In this document: piece after piece, positions 18,291 to 29,217 of the stretch
Layout of the letters: each line of letters begins with the position of its first letter
Numbering within the stretch: the stretch's first letter is position 1
Origin: an uncultured Acidobacteriaceae bacterium
GTDB taxonomy: Bacteria; Acidobacteriota; Terriglobia; Terriglobales; Acidobacteriaceae
Direction of reading: 5' to 3'
Assembly: GCA_903849645.1 (NCBI GenBank)
Contig: CAINJJ010000047.1
Coordinates: 1-64,000, forward strand
DNA: 64,000 nucleotides
Made by a program: the position numbers and the translations under genes
The notes under the pieces: model-generated
Told to the model about the DNA's origin: nothing
Databases searched by the model: none
The model's input: the letters and a program-made list of their open reading frames with translations, nothing else

Positions 18291-19388
18291 ATGAACCCCC
18301 TTGTGATCCCCGACTCGCCCCGCCGCTGGGACTGTGTCTCGCTCGGCGAGGTCATGCTTCGCCTCGACCCCGGCGATGTCCGCGTCCACACCGCGCGCAG
18401 CTTCCAGGTCTGGGAGGGCGGCGGCGAATACAACGTGGCCCGCGGGCTGCGCCGCTGCTTTGGCCTCCGCACCGCCATCGCCACCGCGCTGGCCGAAAAT
18501 CCCGTGGGTCGCCTTGTCGAAGACCTTATCCTCCAGGGCGGCGTTGACACTTCCCTGCTCCAGTGGGTCCCCTATGACGGGGTCGGCCGCCAGGTACGCA
18601 ACGGGCTCAACTTCACCGAACGCGGCTTCGGCCTGCGCGCCGCAGCCGGCTGTTCTGACCGGGGCCACACCGCTGTCAGCCAGGTCCAGCCCGGCGACTT
18701 CCCCTGGGAATCCATCTTCGGCTCCGAACAGGGCGCGCGCTGGTTCCACACCGGCGGCATCTTCGCCGCCCTGTCCGCCTCCACCGCCGACGCCGCGGCG
18801 GAGGCAATGCAATCCGCCCGCCGGCACGGGACTCCCGTCTCCTACGACCTCAACTACCGCGACTCCCTCTGGAAGGCCATCGGCGGCAAGGCCCGCGCCC
18901 AGCAAGTCAATCGCGAACTCGTGCACCAGGTCGATCTTCTGCTGGGCAACGAAGAGGACTTCTCCGCCATGCTCGGCGTACACATCAAGGGGGTCGGCGA
19001 TGACTTCGCCGAGTTGCCTATCGCCGGCTACGAAGAGATGCTTCGCGAAGTCGCGGCCCTCTACCCCAACCTCAAGCTGATCGCCACCACCCTGCGCACC
19101 GCCCACAGCGCCGGCCGCAACGCCTGGGGCGCCCTCGCGCTCTCTGAAGACAAGATCGTCCACGTCCCCCAGCGCGACATTGACATCTATGACCGCGTCG
19201 GCGGCGGCGACAGCTTCGCCTCCGGCCTCCTCTACGGCCTCCTCGCCGGCAGGCCCGTCGATTGGGCGGTCCGCTGCGGCGTCGCCCACGGAGCACTCGC
19301 CATGACCACCCCCGGAGACACCAGCATGGCCACCCTCGCTGAAGTCGAGCGCGCCATGAAGGGCGGCTCGGCTAGAATTGCCCGGTAA
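18291..19388 (+). CDS. kdgK: 2-keto-3-deoxygluconate kinase, PfkB family
   Basis: This 365-residue PfkB-fold kinase starts at ATG 18291 with AGGAAGG eight bases upstream. It opens CVSLGEVMLRLDPGD and has GGGEYNVARGL as the sugar-binding segment. The anion hole and catalytic base are in DRVGGGDSFASG, with Asp307 as the base. It should phosphorylate KDG at O6 with ATP. Twenty-four bases downstream lies the KDPG aldolase gene, which strongly supports the substrate. The open frame extends far upstream to 17670, but that part overlaps the SDR gene and is not coding. Confidence 0.87.
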   Translation: MNPLVIPDSPRRWDCVSLGEVMLRLDPGDVRVHTARSFQVWEGGGEYNVARGLRRCFGLRTAIATALAENPVGRLVEDLILQGGVDTSLLQWVPYDGVGRQVRNGLNFTERGFGLRAAAGCSDRGHTAVSQVQPGDFPWESIFGSEQGARWFHTGGIFAALSASTADAAAEAMQSARRHGTPVSYDLNYRDSLWKAIGGKARAQQVNRELVHQVDLLLGNEEDFSAMLGVHIKGVGDDFAELPIAGYEEMLREVAALYPNLKLIATTLRTAHSAGRNAWGALALSEDKIVHVPQRDIDIYDRVGGGDSFASGLLYGLLAGRPVDWAVRCGVAHGALAMTTPGDTSMATLAEVERAMKGGSARIAR

Positions 19389-19412
19389 CCCCACCCCCAT
19401 TGGAGTAGAGCC

Positions 19413-20078
19413 ATGCCTGAAACCACCGCCCAGATCCTTGAACGTGTCGGGCTCATCCCCGTTCTGCGCGCCCGCAATGCCGGCCAGGCCCACGCCGTTG
19501 TTCAGGCCATGATGGCCGGCGGCGTCTCCGTCGTCGAAGTCACCATGACCCTCCCCAACGCGGTCGAAGTGCTCCGTGAGCTCAAGGAGGAGTACGGCAG
19601 CAAACTCCTGCTCGGCTCCGGAACCGTGACCACCGCCCAGCAGGCCGAGGCCACCATCGAGGCCGGCGCGGAGTTCGTCGTCAGCCCCAGCCTGCACCTC
19701 GACGTCATCGCCGCCACCAAGGCAGCGGGCAAGCTCTCCGTCCCCGGCGGTCTCACGCCCACCGAGGTCATCACCGCCTGGAACGCCGGCGCGGACTACG
19801 TCAAGATCTTCCCCTGCTCCGCCGTGGGCGGGGCCAGCTATCTCAGGGCGCTTCTCGCCCCCTTCCCTCAGCTCAAGCTCATCCCCACCGGCGGCGTCAC
19901 CTTGCAGACCGCTGAAGGTTTTCTCAAGGCGGGAGCCCGCGCCCTCGGCGTCGGAAGCGACCTTGTCGACCTCGCCGCCATCGACCACGGCACCCCCGAA
20001 ACCATCACCGCCGCCGCCCGCGCCTACCTCAAGCTTGTCGCCCAGGTCCGCGAGAACGCTCGCTCCAGCACTCTGTGA
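19413..20078 (+). CDS. eda: KDPG/KHG aldolase
   Basis: This 221-residue class I aldolase has the Schiff-base lysine Lys131 in DYVKIFPCSAVGG and the catalytic Glu42 in VVEVTM. PTGGV and GVGSDLV form the phosphate-binding end of the barrel. It splits 2-keto-3-deoxy-6-phosphogluconate into pyruvate and glyceraldehyde 3-phosphate. GGAG precedes the ATG. It lies between kdgK and the FAH-family gene on the same strand, and the short gaps of 24 and 19 bases indicate one transcript. Confidence 0.92.
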   Translation: MPETTAQILERVGLIPVLRARNAGQAHAVVQAMMAGGVSVVEVTMTLPNAVEVLRELKEEYGSKLLLGSGTVTTAQQAEATIEAGAEFVVSPSLHLDVIAATKAAGKLSVPGGLTPTEVITAWNAGADYVKIFPCSAVGGASYLRALLAPFPQLKLIPTGGVTLQTAEGFLKAGARALGVGSDLVDLAAIDHGTPETITAAARAYLKLVAQVRENARSSTL

Positions 20079-20097
20079 AACGTGCCCAGGAGGGCCA

Positions 20098-20967
20098 ATG
20101 AAGCTCGTCTCCTTTTCCACGCAAGGCAGTCCCGTCCAGGCCGGGGTGCTTGGCTCCCCTTTCGAACTCGGCCCAAGTCATGAGCAGTATGTCCAGGGCT
20201 TCTCCATGCAGGGAGACGTGAGCGTACTCGATGTGATCGCCTCCGGCCACGCCACTCACGAAGGATTCACCGGGCGCGCCACCGTGCCCGTCTATCCCCT
20301 CGAAAAGGTGCGCATCCACGCCCCGCTCGCCAACCCGCCCCGCGTCTTCGCCATTGGGCTCAACTACCGCGACCACGCCATCGAATCCGGCATGGCCATT
20401 CCCACCACGCCCGTCGTATTCTTCAAGCTGCAAACCGCCATCATCGGTCCCGGCGAAGCCATCATTCTCCCCAAGAACTCCACCCAGCCCGACTACGAGG
20501 CCGAGTTTGCCTTCGTCATCGGCAAGGGCGGCTACCGCATCCCCGCCGCCGCGTGGCGCGACCATGTCTACGGCTACACCATCGTCAACGACGTCAGCGC
20601 CCGCGACATTCAGCTCGCCACCTCGCAGTGGACCATGGGCAAGAGCTTTCCCACCTTCTGCCCCCTCGGCCCCGCCATCGTCACCGCCGATGAAATCCCC
20701 GACCCGCACTCCCTCGACATCCGCCTCGACATCGACGGCGTAGAGCACCAGCACTCCAACACCCGCGAGCTGATCTTCAAGATTCCCGAGCTGATCGAAT
20801 TCCTCTCCTCCATTACCCCGCTGCTCCCCGGCGACATCGTCTCCACCGGCACCCCCTTCGGCGTCGGGCTCGGCCGCACCCCCAAACGCTGGCTCCAGCC
20901 CGGCGAGACCGTCACCATCACCGTGGAAGGCCTCGGCTCCCTCACCAACCCCACCGTGGCCGAATAA
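20098..20967 (+). CDS. Fumarylacetoacetate hydrolase (FAH) family enzyme
   Basis: This 289-residue protein starts at ATG 20098 behind AGGAGGG. The FAH fold is shown by FAIGLNYRDHAIESG, DYEAEFAFVIGKG (acidic metal ligands), TIVNDVSARDIQ and DIVSTGTPFGVG. Family members hydrolyse C-C bonds of diketo acids, or hydrate or decarboxylate 2-oxo acids. In sugar-acid clusters they act as 2,4-diketo-3-deoxy-L-fuconate or -rhamnonate hydrolases. With a rhamnosidase and a FucP-type transporter nearby, a role in deoxysugar breakdown is a reasonable inference. Confidence 0.85.
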   Translation: MKLVSFSTQGSPVQAGVLGSPFELGPSHEQYVQGFSMQGDVSVLDVIASGHATHEGFTGRATVPVYPLEKVRIHAPLANPPRVFAIGLNYRDHAIESGMAIPTTPVVFFKLQTAIIGPGEAIILPKNSTQPDYEAEFAFVIGKGGYRIPAAAWRDHVYGYTIVNDVSARDIQLATSQWTMGKSFPTFCPLGPAIVTADEIPDPHSLDIRLDIDGVEHQHSNTRELIFKIPELIEFLSSITPLLPGDIVSTGTPFGVGLGRTPKRWLQPGETVTITVEGLGSLTNPTVAE

Positions 20968-21033
20968 AGACAAAACGGGGTCCGGCAACAAGGCCTCTCA
21001 GCATGCCGCCGAACCCCGCCAACTCCGCTCACA

Positions 21034-21059
21034 GAAAAGGCCCCGCAAGGGGCCTTTTC
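21034..21059. terminator. Bidirectional intrinsic terminator
   Basis: GAAAAGGCCCC, loop GCAA, GGGGCCTTTTC form an 11-bp perfect stem with an A tract on one side and a T tract on the other. It lies between the convergent FAH and FucP genes and can stop transcription from both. Confidence 0.88.
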
Positions 21060-21060
21060 G

Positions 21061-22425
21061 CTAACTCGCTAACTCGCTTTCCTCGTGCTCCCCGCCCAGC
21101 CAGGCATAGAGCCCCACCCCGGCAAAGCAGACCACCGGCACCAGGTAAGCCGCTTGCAGCCCCCCTTTCGAATCCGCCAGCATCCCCATCACCTTGGTCA
21201 ACGCCGCGCCGCCCAGAATCGCCATCACCAGAATCGACCCAGCCGTCTTCGTCTTCTCGCCCATGCCCTTCAATCCCAGTGCAAAGATCGTGGGGAACAT
21301 GATCGACATGAACAGGCTCGTCGTCAGCAGGCAGCCCACGCCCAGCCAGCCGGGCCGCGTGACCGCCACCAGCCCCAACGCCACGTTGATGGCCGAGTAG
21401 ACGCCCAGCAGTGTGCGCGCGTGGAAGTGCCGCATCAGGAGCGCCGAGCTGAACCGCCCCACCGCAAAGGCCGCCAGCGTCCCGGTCAGCATGTAGCCGC
21501 CAATCTTCTCCCCGGAGCCGGTCGCCGCCTCCACGTAGGAGATGAAATAGCTCCACGTGCCCACCTGGGCGCCCACATACAAGAACTGCGCCAGTACTGC
21601 CAGCACAAAGTGCCGTTGAAACAGCGGCACATGCTTCGGCGGACCCGCATCCTCGCGCGAAACGTCCTCCGCGCCCAGCGACGGAAACTTCGTCAGCACT
21701 ACCAGCACCGCCCACAGGAGCGCCACCACGCCCAGCACCAGGTAGGGCGTCACCACACGGAGCGTCTCGTTGTGCAGATACGCCTGATAGGTCCCGGCAG
21801 CCTGCATCGCCGCCGTCTGCGCATCCGTCAGATGCACCCCGGAGAAGATGAATACGGTGCCGATAAGCCCCGCCGTGATGGACCCCAGCGGATTGAAGGC
21901 CTGCGACAGATTGAGCCTTCGCTCGCTCGAAGCCGTCGGGCCCAGTTGCGCAATGAACGGATTCGCCGCCGTCTCAAGAAACGACAGCCCGCTGGCGATC
22001 ACAAACTGCGCCACCAGAAAAAATACATACAGCCCCGCCTGCGCGGCCGGATAGAACATCAGGCAGCCGGTCCCCAGCAGCACCAGCCCCATCACAATCC
22101 CGGTCTTGTAGCCGAACCGCCGCATCAGTTGCCCGGCAGGCACCGCCAGCAGAAAGTATCCCAGGTAAAACCAGATCTGGATTCCCGCCGCGCTCGACCG
22201 GTTGATGTTGAACGACTTCATGAACTGCCGGATTAGAATGTCGTTGAGGTTATTGGGAATTGCCCAGAGAAAAAACAGCGCCGTCACCACCAGAAACGGC
22301 AGCAACCGCCCGCCCGGAATCAGCGGCGCTTCCAAATCCTCAGGCGTCGCCGGCCTGTTCCCCGAACCCGTCGAACCAATCGAAATGCTCAATGTCCCCT
22401 CACCCTTCCCCGAAAACGCTTTCAT
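21061..22425 (-). CDS. FucP-type sugar:proton symporter (MFS)
   Basis: The protein of about 454 residues belongs to the fucose/glucose/galactose permease group of the MFS. Recognisable parts are FFLWAIPNNLNDILIRQF, the QIWFYLGYFLLAVPAG helix with GYKTGI, and LETAANPFIAQLGP. A long N-terminal tail precedes the first helix. I start at ATG 22425 because the earlier start at 22440 is TTG. It imports a neutral hexose or 6-deoxyhexose; the rhamnosidase and galactosidases in the window make rhamnose, fucose or galactose likely. It is divergent from the semialdehyde dehydrogenase gene. Confidence 0.85.
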   Translation of the reverse strand: MKAFSGKGEGTLSISIGSTGSGNRPATPEDLEAPLIPGGRLLPFLVVTALFFLWAIPNNLNDILIRQFMKSFNINRSSAAGIQIWFYLGYFLLAVPAGQLMRRFGYKTGIVMGLVLLGTGCLMFYPAAQAGLYVFFLVAQFVIASGLSFLETAANPFIAQLGPTASSERRLNLSQAFNPLGSITAGLIGTVFIFSGVHLTDAQTAAMQAAGTYQAYLHNETLRVVTPYLVLGVVALLWAVLVVLTKFPSLGAEDVSREDAGPPKHVPLFQRHFVLAVLAQFLYVGAQVGTWSYFISYVEAATGSGEKIGGYMLTGTLAAFAVGRFSSALLMRHFHARTLLGVYSAINVALGLVAVTRPGWLGVGCLLTTSLFMSIMFPTIFALGLKGMGEKTKTAGSILVMAILGGAALTKVMGMLADSKGGLQAAYLVPVVCFAGVGLYAWLGGEHEESELAS

Positions 22426-22540
22426 TTTCGGCCCCGCCAAACCTGCTGCACAATCGCACCACCAGTTCTACTCAATCTCTCCGCCCTCTGGCAACACGCG
22501 CCTGCCAACTCCGCCTCAATGCGGCATAATGCGAATTGCC

Positions 22541-24136
22541 ATGGAACTCACCGGACAATCCTTTCTCGGCAACCGCCGCAGCGACTTCAAGGGCAAGGGC
22601 TTTCAGGCCGTCGACCCGCAGACCGCCACCCCCCTCCCCCCCGTCTACCGCTCCGCCTCCCCCGCCGAGGTCGAAGAAGCCGCGCAAAGAGCTGCAGAAG
22701 CCTTCCCCAGCTACTCCAAGGCCGGCGGAAAGGCCAAAGCTTCCCTCCTGCGCCGCGTCGCCGACGGCTTTGAAGCCAACCGCCAGGACCTGGCCGATCG
22801 CGCCCATCTCGAAACCGCGCTGCCCCTTCCCCGCCTTCTCGGCGAAGTCGGCCGCACCGCCGCCCAGTTGCGCCTCTTCGCCTCGGTCGTCGAAGAAGGC
22901 TCCTGGGTTCAAGCCCGCATCGACCCTGCCCTGCCCAACCGCCAGCCCCTTCCCCGCCCTGACATCCGCTCCATGCTGCGCCCCCTCGGCCCGGTCGCGG
23001 TCTTTGGCGCCAGCAACTTCCCGCTCGCCTTTTCCGTGGCCGGCGGCGACACCGCCTCAGCCCTCGCCGCCGGATGCCCCGTAGTCGTCAAGGCCCATCC
23101 CGCCCATCCCGGCACGAGCGAGCTCGCCGCCCAGATCCTCGCCGACGCCATCGCTGCCGAGGGCCTCCACCCCGGCGTCTTTTCCCTCGTCTTTGACGCG
23201 GGCCTCGAAGCCGGCACAACGCTCGTCCGCCACCCCCTCATCCGCGCCGTCGCCTTCACCGGCTCGCTCCGCGCCGGCCGCGCCCTCATGGATTTGGCCG
23301 CCGCGCGCCCCGACCCGATCCCCTGTTTCTGCGAAATGTCCAGCGGCAACCCGGTCTTCATCCTCCCCGGCGCGCTTGGCAAACAGCGCAAAAGCCTCGC
23401 CAAGGCGCTCTTCGGCTCCTTCACCCTCGGCGCCGGCCAGTTCTGCACCAAGCCGGGCATCGTGCTGCTGCCCGACACCGAAGATGCGGGGGATTTTGAA
23501 CTCGACATCTGCGAAGAGGTTGACCTTTCCGAGCCTTTCACCCTGCTCACCGCCGGCATCGCCCGGGAGTACGGACGCGCCTCGCAGCAGCGCCAGGCCG
23601 CAACCGCCCTCAACGCCCAGGGCAAGGAGCCAAAGGCCCCCTCTGCTTTCGCCGCCAGGGCCGGGGTCTTCCGCGCCACCGCGGACCAGTTCCTCGCCGA
23701 CCCCACGCTCGCCGATGAGATCTTCGGGCCGGACACGCTCCTCGTCCGCAGCCACCGGCCAGGGGACTTCCTGCGCATCGCCGAGGCGCTCCAGGGCCAC
23801 CTGACCGCCACGCTCTTCGGCACGGAGGAAGACCTCGCCGCCCATCGCGACCTTATCGAAATCCTCGAACGCAAGGCCGGCCGCCTCATCTTCAACGGCT
23901 TCCCCACCGGCGTCGAAGTCAGCCACGCCATGGTCCACGGCGGCCCCTACCCCGCCGCCTCCGACCCCCGCTTCACCTCCGTCGGCAGCCTCGCCATCGA
24001 CCGCTTCGCCCGCCCGGTCTGCTTCCAGAACTTCCCCCAGTCCCAGCTTCCCGAAGAACTGCAGGACGCCAACCCGCTCCAGATCGCCCGCCTTCTCGAC
24101 GGCAAGCCGGTGGCTCAATCGTCACCTCTTGCCTGA
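22541..24136 (+). CDS. Alpha-ketoglutaric semialdehyde (2,5-dioxovalerate) dehydrogenase
   Basis: This 531-residue aldehyde dehydrogenase follows the KGSADH pattern: LGPVAVFGASNFPLAFSVAG, CPVVVKAHPAHPGTS, AFTGSLRAGRAL, CFCEMSSGNPVF with the general-base Glu, and GAGQFCTKPGIVL with the catalytic Cys. The C-terminus NGFPTGVEVSHAMVHGGPYP is also typical. It oxidises 2,5-dioxopentanoate to 2-oxoglutarate, the last step of oxidative pentose, glucarate or galactarate routes. No dehydratase for those routes is seen here besides the mannonate enzyme. ATG 22529 is an alternative start; the frame open further upstream overlaps fucP and is not coding. Confidence 0.85.
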   Translation: MELTGQSFLGNRRSDFKGKGFQAVDPQTATPLPPVYRSASPAEVEEAAQRAAEAFPSYSKAGGKAKASLLRRVADGFEANRQDLADRAHLETALPLPRLLGEVGRTAAQLRLFASVVEEGSWVQARIDPALPNRQPLPRPDIRSMLRPLGPVAVFGASNFPLAFSVAGGDTASALAAGCPVVVKAHPAHPGTSELAAQILADAIAAEGLHPGVFSLVFDAGLEAGTTLVRHPLIRAVAFTGSLRAGRALMDLAAARPDPIPCFCEMSSGNPVFILPGALGKQRKSLAKALFGSFTLGAGQFCTKPGIVLLPDTEDAGDFELDICEEVDLSEPFTLLTAGIAREYGRASQQRQAATALNAQGKEPKAPSAFAARAGVFRATADQFLADPTLADEIFGPDTLLVRSHRPGDFLRIAEALQGHLTATLFGTEEDLAAHRDLIEILERKAGRLIFNGFPTGVEVSHAMVHGGPYPAASDPRFTSVGSLAIDRFARPVCFQNFPQSQLPEELQDANPLQIARLLDGKPVAQSSPLA

Positions 24137-24153
24137 GGAGGCGAAACGCACTA

Positions 24154-24167
24154 GACTAGACCTAGTC
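24154..24167. promoter_or_regulatory. Palindromic operator candidate of the Phd/VapC module
   Basis: GACTAG-AC-CTAGTC is an inverted repeat with perfect 6-bp arms. It is 17 bases upstream of the antitoxin start and just before its AAGGAG. Phd/VapB antitoxins usually bind such palindromes to repress their own operon, so this is the likely operator. Confidence 0.6.
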
Positions 24168-24184
24168 AAGCAAGGAGCCCGGCC

Positions 24185-24424
24185 GTGCCAACCGTCAACA
24201 TCTACGAAGCCAAGACCCAACTCTCCAAGCTCATCGATTTGGCTGCCTCCGGCTCAGACGTAGTCATATCCCGTAATGGTGTGCCCATCGCTCGGCTTGC
24301 TCCGCTGAACCAAAAAGACAAGCGGATGATCGGATTCGGAGCCCTTGAAGGCAAAGGATGGATTGCAGACGATTTTGACGCACCGCTATCCGAAGACTTC
24401 CTCCTCGGCGTGGACAACGACTAA
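24185..24424 (+). CDS. Phd/YefM-family antitoxin
   Basis: This 79-residue protein starts at GTG 24185 with AAGGAG upstream. It begins PTVNIYEAKTQLSKLIDLA and continues VVISRNGVPIARLAP, the classical Phd/YefM DNA-binding fold. The C-terminal tail (DDFDAPLSEDFL) is the usual toxin-neutralising segment. Its stop overlaps the toxin start by one base (TAATG), which implies translational coupling. Confidence 0.9.
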   Translation: MPTVNIYEAKTQLSKLIDLAASGSDVVISRNGVPIARLAPLNQKDKRMIGFGALEGKGWIADDFDAPLSEDFLLGVDND

Positions 24425-24801
24425 TGCGCCTGCTCCTCGACACGCATATTTTGTACTGGTGGTTCTACGACACGCACAGGCTCTCTACCCCTGCCGTCAA
24501 AGCCATCAAAGACGCCGATGAGGTCCTGGTCTCAGCTGCCTCTTTTTGGGAGATCGCGATTAAAGTCCGCTTGGGCAAATTGAAGTTGGATTTTGACGAA
24601 CTTGTTAGTCTGACTCGGACAAACGGCTTTCGAGAACTACCGGTCTTTGTCAGACACACCTTCGCCGTTTCAACTTTGCCCAGGCACCACAGCGACCCCT
24701 TCGACAGGCTTCTCGTCGCTCAGGCCATGACCGAGCCTCTCCACCTAATTACCGCCGACAACCAGCTTGTCCCATATAGCAAATTGATCATTCTGGTGTA
24801 A
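24424..24801 (+). CDS. vapC: VapC-type PIN-domain toxin
   Basis: This 125-residue PIN ribonuclease has its acidic site visible: Asp6 (LLLDTH), Glu43 (SFWEIAIK), Asp91 and Asp94 (HHSDPFDRLLVAQA) and Asp112 (LITADNQL). Family members cleave tRNA or rRNA when released from the antitoxin. All residues and the length are intact, so the module looks functional. It is coupled to the Phd-type antitoxin upstream. Confidence 0.9.
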   Translation: MRLLLDTHILYWWFYDTHRLSTPAVKAIKDADEVLVSAASFWEIAIKVRLGKLKLDFDELVSLTRTNGFRELPVFVRHTFAVSTLPRHHSDPFDRLLVAQAMTEPLHLITADNQLVPYSKLIILV

Positions 24802-24883
24802 GTTCAGCCCGCCCTTCATTCCACGCGGCGCTTCCGCAGAGAGAATTCGGAAGCCCGCTGAACATCTGCCGGTAGCCCGCCCC

Positions 24884-25678
24884 TCAAATCTGCGAACACC
24901 CCAGCGGACTCAAAATCAGATTCGTGATATTGCTCACGATCGGCTCATAGTTATACCGCGCGCTGCCTGAGAGCTTCTTCCACCCAGCGTCGTTGCGGAA
25001 CGCATCCCACTTCGCGTTCAGCTCCTCCAGGCTCCCCATGCTCAACATATAGGTCAGGCTCGGCATCCGCGGCCCCATCAACGTGTCGCCAAAGAACACC
25101 AGGTTGAACCCCGCATTCTTGAACGCCTCAAACTCCCCGCTGTTGAACATCTCCACCTTGCGCACGTGGGCGGCGTCGCTCGGGCTTTCATAGGTTCTCA
25201 TCTGGAAGATCCGCTTGGCCCTGGTCGCCGACCCCGGCGGCAAGGTCAGCTTCGGCCAGCCTGAGAACGCCAGCAGCAGCGAGGTCTCCACCCGCTCAAA
25301 CGAGGTCGCGGTCGCGGGCGCATTCCAGAACGGCTCCGCGGCCTTCATGAAACCAGCATCCTCGGCCAGGCGCAGGCTCAACTGCGCCTGCCCCTCCGCC
25401 GTCGGTCCCGGAATCAGCAGATAGTAGGCAGGGCTTTCCGTGCCGATATCCGCCTGAAAGGCCCCGACCGGACCCATCCCCATCCGCACCAGCGCCGGAA
25501 TCAGCGCATCGCCAAAGTAGCTCTCCGTCAATTTGGTCTGCGGGCCCGAGCGCATCTGGTAGCGCCGGATCTGGTAGTACTCGCGCGCCCCCGTCGCGGG
25601 CGTCTCGGCGGCGCCCTCACGCGCCAGGGTCAGGGCGGAAGCGGCAAGAGAAGCGGCAAGAAACTGGCGGCGTTGCAT
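24884..25678 (-). CDS. NIPSNAP-family exported protein
   Basis: A protein of about 264 residues starts at ATG 25678, which has GGAGGG five bases upstream; an in-frame codon at 25696 is less likely. The N-terminus MQRRQFLAASLAASALTLAREG is a Tat-like signal. Two ferredoxin-like NIPSNAP repeats follow (YYQIRRYQMRSGPQ near residue 40 and RIFQMRTYESPSD near residue 160). The function of the family is unknown. It lies downstream of uvrA on the same strand with a 42-base gap. Confidence 0.8.
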   Translation of the reverse strand: MQRRQFLAASLAASALTLAREGAAETPATGAREYYQIRRYQMRSGPQTKLTESYFGDALIPALVRMGMGPVGAFQADIGTESPAYYLLIPGPTAEGQAQLSLRLAEDAGFMKAAEPFWNAPATATSFERVETSLLLAFSGWPKLTLPPGSATRAKRIFQMRTYESPSDAAHVRKVEMFNSGEFEAFKNAGFNLVFFGDTLMGPRMPSLTYMLSMGSLEELNAKWDAFRNDAGWKKLSGSARYNYEPIVSNITNLILSPLGCSQI

Positions 25679-25720
25679 GGGAACCCTCCGGAACAAAGGC
25701 TGATTGTACCGGACCGCCGC

Positions 25721-28615
<2,895 letters not shown>

Positions 28616-28806
28616 AGGGAAGGCACCGGGAAGAATTGGACCATCTGCTCCCCTGAGCCCTCAGTGAGGCTCAGAGCGCGGTCGGCCATTCTGTATTATA
28701 GGGCGCGCCGGCCGGAGTGGCCGCCCCACGCGTGCCAACGCCCGCAATCGATCACCACGCCATCAAAAACCCAAAAATGCACCCCACCGAACCTTGGCAG
28801 ATTGTT

Positions 28807-29007
28807 CTACGCCGCCATTGCTTCGAGCTCCGCCATCGGCGCCCACATCTGCCTCGTCTCTTCTTCTTCCCGGTCCAGCACGCCGGCCAGCCCCAGCAGA
28901 ACGCCCGAGGCGCATGCCGGGCAGTTGGTTGCGCAGTTGCCCACCGCGTTGCAGTCCTGGCAAAGGTAAGCGGCAGTCAGGGGAATGTGTTGCAGCAGGG
29001 AATGAGT
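28807..29007 (-). CDS. Small zinc-ribbon-like protein
   Basis: A 66-residue frame from ATG 29007 contains CQDCNAVGNCATNCPACAS, with CxxC pairs able to bind zinc, followed by an acidic C-terminal helix (LDREEEETRQMW). I do not recognise a named family. An AAGGA lies about 13 bases before the ATG. It is an isolated minus-strand gene upstream of uvrA. A regulatory or adaptor role is possible but not shown. Confidence 0.55.
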   Translation of the reverse strand, partial: THSLLQHIPLTAAYLCQDCNAVGNCATNCPACASGVLLGLAGVLDREEEETRQMWAPMAELEAMAA

Positions 29008-29217
29008 CATCGTCTCAACCAATCCTTCTCGATGGACTTTCTGCCCATCTGCTTCGATGGTGAGCGCAACTCCGGAATCGTTTCACGCCGCGACCGGTAT
29101 TTTATGGGCGGTGTGCCTCTTTTGACCCCTGCCCGCTTGCGTACCATCCCGTCTCGCGTCGAACCCCTGGGCGCCGCTGCAAAGGCCGCCCCGGTAAACT
29201 AACCCAAGAGGTATTGC

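Noticed and set aside
18258-20120. A 620-codon open frame on the minus strand over the kdgK-eda genes
   Set aside because: It is antisense to two well-recognised enzymes, is low-complexity in Gly, Asp and Val, and matches no family. It results from the strong GC skew of third codon positions.
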